11,001 bases of DNA from Xanthobacteraceae bacterium (GTDB lineage Bacteria; Pseudomonadota; Alphaproteobacteria; Rhizobiales; Xanthobacteraceae). Shown here piece after piece: positions 7,541-11,001 of the stretch. The translations under genes and the position numbers were made by a program. The stretch is taken from positions 1 through 11,001 of the forward strand of contig JASHRR010001145.1 in the NCBI GenBank assembly GCA_030037185.1, given 5' to 3'. How positions within the stretch are numbered: the stretch's first letter is position 1; each line of letters opens with the position of its first letter. The notes beneath the pieces are model-generated. The model worked only from the letters and a program-made list of their open reading frames with translations. It had not been told where the DNA came from and did no database searches.

Positions 7541-8311
7541 ATGCAAATCAGCTACCGATATCGGGTCAAGGACAAGCATACCGGGCGTTTCAAAGCGCAG
7601 TCGGCCGCAGTGAATTTTGTCTGGAACCATTGCAACGAGGTTCAGACCAGGGCCGTTAACGAAGGCCGTCGATGGCTGAGCTGCAGCGACCTCGACCGAA
7701 TGACCCGTGGCGTCACAAACGAAGGTCTCGACCCGCACTCGCAGGCTGCGCAGCAGCTTTGCAAGCAATACGACACCTCGCGCAAACCGCACAGTAAGCC
7801 TTGGTTGGGTTGGCGCAAAACGTATGGCACCCGTCGTTCTCTCGGCTCGGCGCCGTTTAATCACCAAGCCCTGCAATTGCGCGCCGGCGCTTTCGTCTTT
7901 CGCCGCCAACGCTATGACGTTTGGCTGCATCGCCCGTTGCCGGAAGGCGCCAAGATCGGCTGCGGCCCCTGCTCGCAAGATTCGCGAGGGCGCTGGCATA
8001 TCACCGTGCCGGTCGAGGTCCAGGAGGCGACGCAGGCCGTCAACGATCGGGTTGGTATAGACCTCAGAACCAAGACGCTGGCGACGCTGTCCGATGGCGC
8101 CAAGCTCGCCGCGCCTGTGTTCTGCCGTGCCAGTGAGGCCAAGCTTGCGACCTCGCAAAGAGCTCGAAAGAGCAAGCAGGTTAAGGCTATTCACGCCAAC
8201 ATCCGAAATCGCCGAAAAGATTTTCTCCACAAGCAGACGGCGCAGATGGCCGCCAGGGTCGTCCCAGCGACGATCAATCTTATGCAGATGGATCTGCGAT
8301 CGTTGAGCTGA
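7541..8311 (+). pseudogene. tnpB: Truncated TnpB (IS200/IS605 family OrfB) remnant
   Basis: The 256-codon frame begins MQISYRYRVKDK and has the N-terminal layout of TnpB/OrfB proteins (AVNFVWNHCNE at 23-33). A beta-rich wedge region follows (RPLPEGAKIG at 131-140, DSRGRWHITVPVEV at 147-160). The RuvC-I strand is VGIDLRTKTLATLSDG at 171-186, with catalytic D174 and R176 where glycine is common. The helical linker (AKLATSQRARKSKQVKAIHA, NRRKDFLHK) continues to about residue 231-236, and then recognisable homology stops. The RuvC-II glutamate, the zinc-finger CxxC pairs and the RuvC-III aspartate are missing. Full-length relatives are roughly 350-400 aa. The right end, where these elements encode their guide (omega) RNA, would also be gone. 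There is no tnpA and no Shine-Dalgarno. Most likely an inactive insertion-sequence scar, although the remaining frame has no stop or obvious frameshift. Confidence 0.85.
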
Positions 8312-8339
8312 AATCGAACCGCCGAACCGCAAAGCAAGC

Positions 8340-10715
8340 ATGGCTGAGAAAGCAACCAGCGCTCGCATCGGGCAACCGGTCCGCCGCAAGGAGGACCGGC
8401 GCCTCGTCACCGGTAAGGGTTGCTACACCGACGACATCAACCTTCCCGGCCAGGCCTATGCGGTGATGGTACGTTCGCCGCACGCTCATGCGCGCATCGC
8501 CGCGGTCGATATCGCGTCGGCGATGACGACCAGAGGTGTGCTTGCGGTGCTCACCGGGCGCGATGTCCTGGCCGACGGGCTGCGGCCAATTCCGCACAAG
8601 GTATGGTCGCAGCATCCGGCCGAACTGATGCTGCGGGAGCACGACGGCTTCAAGACGTTCACGGCGCCGCATTACCCGCTGCCGGTCGACAAGGCGCGCT
8701 TCGTGGGCGAAGCGGTCGCCATGGTGATTGCCGCCACGGTCGCGGCGGCAAAGGATGGAGCCGAGCGCGTCAAGATCGACTACGAGGTCCTGCCTGCCGT
8801 CACCGACACCCTTGAGGCGGCGCGCCCGGATGCGCCGCGTCTGTTCGAGGAAGCAGGATCGAACGTCGTTGTCGATGGAGAGCTGGGCGATCGCGCCGCA
8901 ACCGAGGCGGCTTTTGCTCGCGCCGACCACGTGGTGAAATTTGAAACGCAGATCCAGCGCGTCACCGGCGCGCCGATGGAACCGCGCGCCGCCCTGTGCG
9001 AATTCGATGCGCAGAGCCAGCGCTATACGCTCTACGCCGGCAATGGCGGTGCGTGGCGTCTCAAGGACGATCTTGCCACCATTGTCGGCGTGGCTGCCGA
9101 TCAGGTCCGCGTCATCATGCACGATGTCGGCGGCAATTTCGGCACCCGCGGCATGATCTATGCGGAATTCGCACTGGTGGCGTGGGCGGCGCGGCGGCTG
9201 GGGCGGCCGGTCAAGTGGACCGCCGAGCGACACGAATCGTTTCTGTGCGACTACCAGGCCCGCGACCTCGCGGTCACGGCAGAACTCGCCATCGACCGGG
9301 ACGGCAATTTCCTAGGGCTCCGCGGCTCGAACATCAGCAACGCCGGCGCCCACACGACAAACTACTCGCCGCTGCAAAAAGGCGTCGAGATCATGACCAC
9401 GGTCTACCGGATTCCCGCCGCTCATTTCCGCGCCCGCGCGGTCGTGAGCAACACCTCGCCGACCCGGCCCTACCGCAGCGCCGGGCGCCCGGAAGTGATG
9501 TTCGTCATGGAGCGGCTGATCGATCTTGCCTGCCAACAGCATGGCTTCGACCGGGTCGAGATCAGACGGCGCAATCTGGTGAAGGAAAACGAATTTCCCT
9601 ACCAGAACGCGCTTGGCATGGTTTACGACAGCGGCGCCTATCACCACACCATGAACTGGGCGTTGAAGGTCGGTGACTGGGACGGTTTTGCCGAGCGCCG
9701 CGCCGGCGCACGCGCACGCGGCAAGCATCGCGGCATCGCGATCGCGAACTATATCGACACCGCAACCGGGGTGGCGCGCGAGCGCACCGAGATGACCGTC
9801 CGCCCGGACGGATGGATCGACGTTGTCATCGGCACCACCTCCCAGGGGCAAGGCCACGAGACGAGCTTCGCGCAGCTCGTCAACGAATGGTACGGCGTGC
9901 CGATCGAGAACGTGCGCATCATCACCCACGACACCGACATCGTTAAGTTCGGCGGCGGCGCCCATTCCGGGCGCGGCATGCGCCTCGCCAGCCTGATCAT
10001 GTGGAAGGCGACGCAGGAGATCATCGCTCGCGGCAAGCTGGTAACGGCGCTGCTCCTGCAATCGAAGCCGGAGGCGATCGAGTTTGCTGGCGGCCGGTTC
10101 ACGGTCGGCGGCGGCGATCGCGCGGTCGGCCTGTTCGATGTGTCAGCCACGATGTTGCGCCGGACTGATCTGCCGCAGGATTTGCGCGGGCCACTGGCGG
10201 CGACCTGCGATGAGGTCGTGGCGGAGGCGAGCTTTCCGTTCGGATCGCATGTCTGCGAGGTGGAGATCGACCCCGATCTTGGCGCCTGCAGGATCATCAG
10301 GTATTCCGCCGTCGATGACGTCGGCCGCGCTGTCAATCCGCTGATCATCGACGGCCAGACCCACGGGGGAATCGTCCAGGGCCTCGGGCAGGCGCTGTTT
10401 GAACAGTGCTGTTACGATGCCCGCGACGGTCAGCTGCTGTCGGGCTCGTTCATGGACTACGCCATGCCGCGGGCAGATGCTTTGCCGTTCTTCGATACCG
10501 GCATCAGCGAGGTCCCGATGCCGAACCATCCGCTCGGGATTCGGCCGGCCGGCGAAGGCGGGACGACGCCGGCGCTCGCCGTGACCATCAATGCGATCGT
10601 CGATGCCTTGCGCGACTTCGCCGTCCGCCACGTGGAAATGCCGGCCACTCCTGAACGAATCTGGCGAGCAATGAGCGGCCTGCCGCCGCCCCCGCGGACC
10701 CCTGAACTCGGGTGA
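8340..10715 (+). CDS. Xanthine dehydrogenase/CO-dehydrogenase-family molybdopterin-binding large subunit
   Basis: Molybdenum hydroxylase large subunit, 791 aa, full family length. The N-terminal a/b hammerhead domain (IGQPVRRKEDRRLVTGKGCY...) is followed by the cofactor domains. Visible cofactor motifs are GGNFGTRG at 264-271, QGQGHET at 502-508, and GEGG at 738-741, where E739 aligns with the catalytic base glutamate. The active-site loop reads PYRSAGR at 377-383. It lacks the cysteine of true (form I) CO dehydrogenase and resembles the AYRGAGR-type loop of form II/other hydroxylases with Ser380 for Gly. It probably hydroxylates a heterocycle or aldehyde; the substrate cannot be told. Such enzymes need an FAD medium subunit and a 2Fe-2S small subunit, and neither is encoded beside it here. 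The ATG at 8340 has no strong Shine-Dalgarno and lies 28 nt after the tnpB remnant. A GST gene follows after 8 nt. Confidence 0.9.
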   Translation: MAEKATSARIGQPVRRKEDRRLVTGKGCYTDDINLPGQAYAVMVRSPHAHARIAAVDIASAMTTRGVLAVLTGRDVLADGLRPIPHKVWSQHPAELMLREHDGFKTFTAPHYPLPVDKARFVGEAVAMVIAATVAAAKDGAERVKIDYEVLPAVTDTLEAARPDAPRLFEEAGSNVVVDGELGDRAATEAAFARADHVVKFETQIQRVTGAPMEPRAALCEFDAQSQRYTLYAGNGGAWRLKDDLATIVGVAADQVRVIMHDVGGNFGTRGMIYAEFALVAWAARRLGRPVKWTAERHESFLCDYQARDLAVTAELAIDRDGNFLGLRGSNISNAGAHTTNYSPLQKGVEIMTTVYRIPAAHFRARAVVSNTSPTRPYRSAGRPEVMFVMERLIDLACQQHGFDRVEIRRRNLVKENEFPYQNALGMVYDSGAYHHTMNWALKVGDWDGFAERRAGARARGKHRGIAIANYIDTATGVARERTEMTVRPDGWIDVVIGTTSQGQGHETSFAQLVNEWYGVPIENVRIITHDTDIVKFGGGAHSGRGMRLASLIMWKATQEIIARGKLVTALLLQSKPEAIEFAGGRFTVGGGDRAVGLFDVSATMLRRTDLPQDLRGPLAATCDEVVAEASFPFGSHVCEVEIDPDLGACRIIRYSAVDDVGRAVNPLIIDGQTHGGIVQGLGQALFEQCCYDARDGQLLSGSFMDYAMPRADALPFFDTGISEVPMPNHPLGIRPAGEGGTTPALAVTINAIVDALRDFAVRHVEMPATPERIWRAMSGLPPPPRTPELG

Positions 10716-10723
10716 GGTTGTCG

Positions 10724-11001
10724 ATGTCGATGCTCCTGCGCGGTTCCCCCCTGTCGCCGTTTGCCCGTAAGGTGCGCATGGCCGTCCTGCATCTCGGACT
10801 TGCGGAAAAGGTTGAGTTCGTGCGAGCCGATCCGATGAATCCGGACGACGTTCTGCGCCGGGACAATCCGCTTGGCAAAATTCCCGTGCTGGTGACCCCG
10901 CAGGGCAAGTCGATCTACGACAGTCGCGTCATCCTGGAATATCTCGATCACGCGGCCGGCGGCGGCGTTATCATTCCGGACCGCTGGCCGGCGCGGCTCG
11001 A
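10724..11001 (+). CDS. Glutathione S-transferase, N-terminal part (runs off window)
   Basis: Open frame of 92 codons to the window edge. It has a thioredoxin-fold GST N-terminal domain: LLRGSPLSPFARKVRMAVLHLGL (residues 4-26) as strand 1 and helix 1, NPLGKIPVLV at 48-57 with the cis-proline P54 that contacts glutathione, and YDSRVILEYLD at 65-75, whose D66-S67 pair would bind the gamma-glutamyl group. The helical C-terminal domain lies outside, so class and substrate cannot be assigned. The ATG at 10724 is preceded by GAGG at 10714-10717 (6-nt spacer), which overlaps the TGA of the preceding molybdopterin subunit. A second ATG at 10730 is possible. The 8-nt gap suggests co-transcription with that gene. 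Confidence 0.88.
   Translation, partial: MSMLLRGSPLSPFARKVRMAVLHLGLAEKVEFVRADPMNPDDVLRRDNPLGKIPVLVTPQGKSIYDSRVILEYLDHAAGGGVIIPDRWPARL

Noticed and set aside
7023..8299. 12-bp direct repeat ATGGATCTGCGA at 7023-7034 (in ispA) and 8288-8299 (after the tnpB homology ends)
   Set aside because: A few exact 12-mers are expected by chance in 11 kb. The flanking bases differ, and the copies do not bracket the element in a way typical of IS200/IS605, which make no target duplication.
7079..8410. Minus-strand open frame of 443 codons spanning the ispA end, the tnpB remnant and the hydroxylase start
   Set aside because: It crosses three unrelated plus-strand units and shows no domain. Long antisense frames are common in high-GC genomes.
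8280..9233. Minus-strand open frame of 317 codons antisense to the hydroxylase gene
   Set aside because: It mirrors conserved plus-strand coding and has no recognisable motif or ribosome binding site.
8340..10715. True aerobic carbon monoxide dehydrogenase CoxL
   Set aside because: The active-site loop is PYRSAGR and lacks the cysteine of form I CoxL (AYRCSFR). No coxM or coxS is adjacent.

Overview
The window is high-GC DNA from an alphaproteobacterium. The wording of the squalene-hopene cyclase and of the HpnC/D/E proteins suggests a Hyphomicrobiales member of the Bradyrhizobium/Rhodopseudomonas type. This placement rests on recall of family sequences, not on a search.

Left half (about 1-6314, minus strand): a hopanoid biosynthesis operon, read right to left as hpnB - hpnC - hpnD - hpnE - shc (hpnF) - hpnG. 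The first four genes are packed tightly: ATGA overlap hpnB/hpnC, 6-nt gap hpnC/hpnD, TGATG overlap hpnD/hpnE. After an 18-nt gap comes shc. hpnG follows and only its 5' end is in the window. Together they carry farnesyl diphosphate (FPP) through presqualene diphosphate (HpnD), hydroxysqualene (HpnC) and squalene (HpnE) to hopene/diplopterol (Shc). HpnG begins side-chain processing of the extended C35 hopanoids. HpnB is a membrane glycosyltransferase of unsettled role.

Middle (6315-7406): a 156-bp divergent intergenic region separates hpnB from ispA. ispA is a plus-strand farnesyl diphosphate synthase that makes the FPP consumed by HpnD, so precursor supply and hopanoid synthesis sit back to back.

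Right half (7407-11001, plus strand): a truncated IS200/IS605-type TnpB remnant (7541-8311) that keeps its N-terminal half and RuvC-I aspartate but has lost the rest. It is followed 28 nt later by a full-length xanthine-dehydrogenase/CO-dehydrogenase-family molybdopterin large subunit, with no medium or small subunit beside it in this window. Eight nucleotides after that starts a glutathione S-transferase that runs off the right edge.

No previously undescribed system is evident. The points worth a second look are the decayed TnpB next to an orphan molybdenum-enzyme subunit, the active-site loop of that subunit, and several start-codon decisions.
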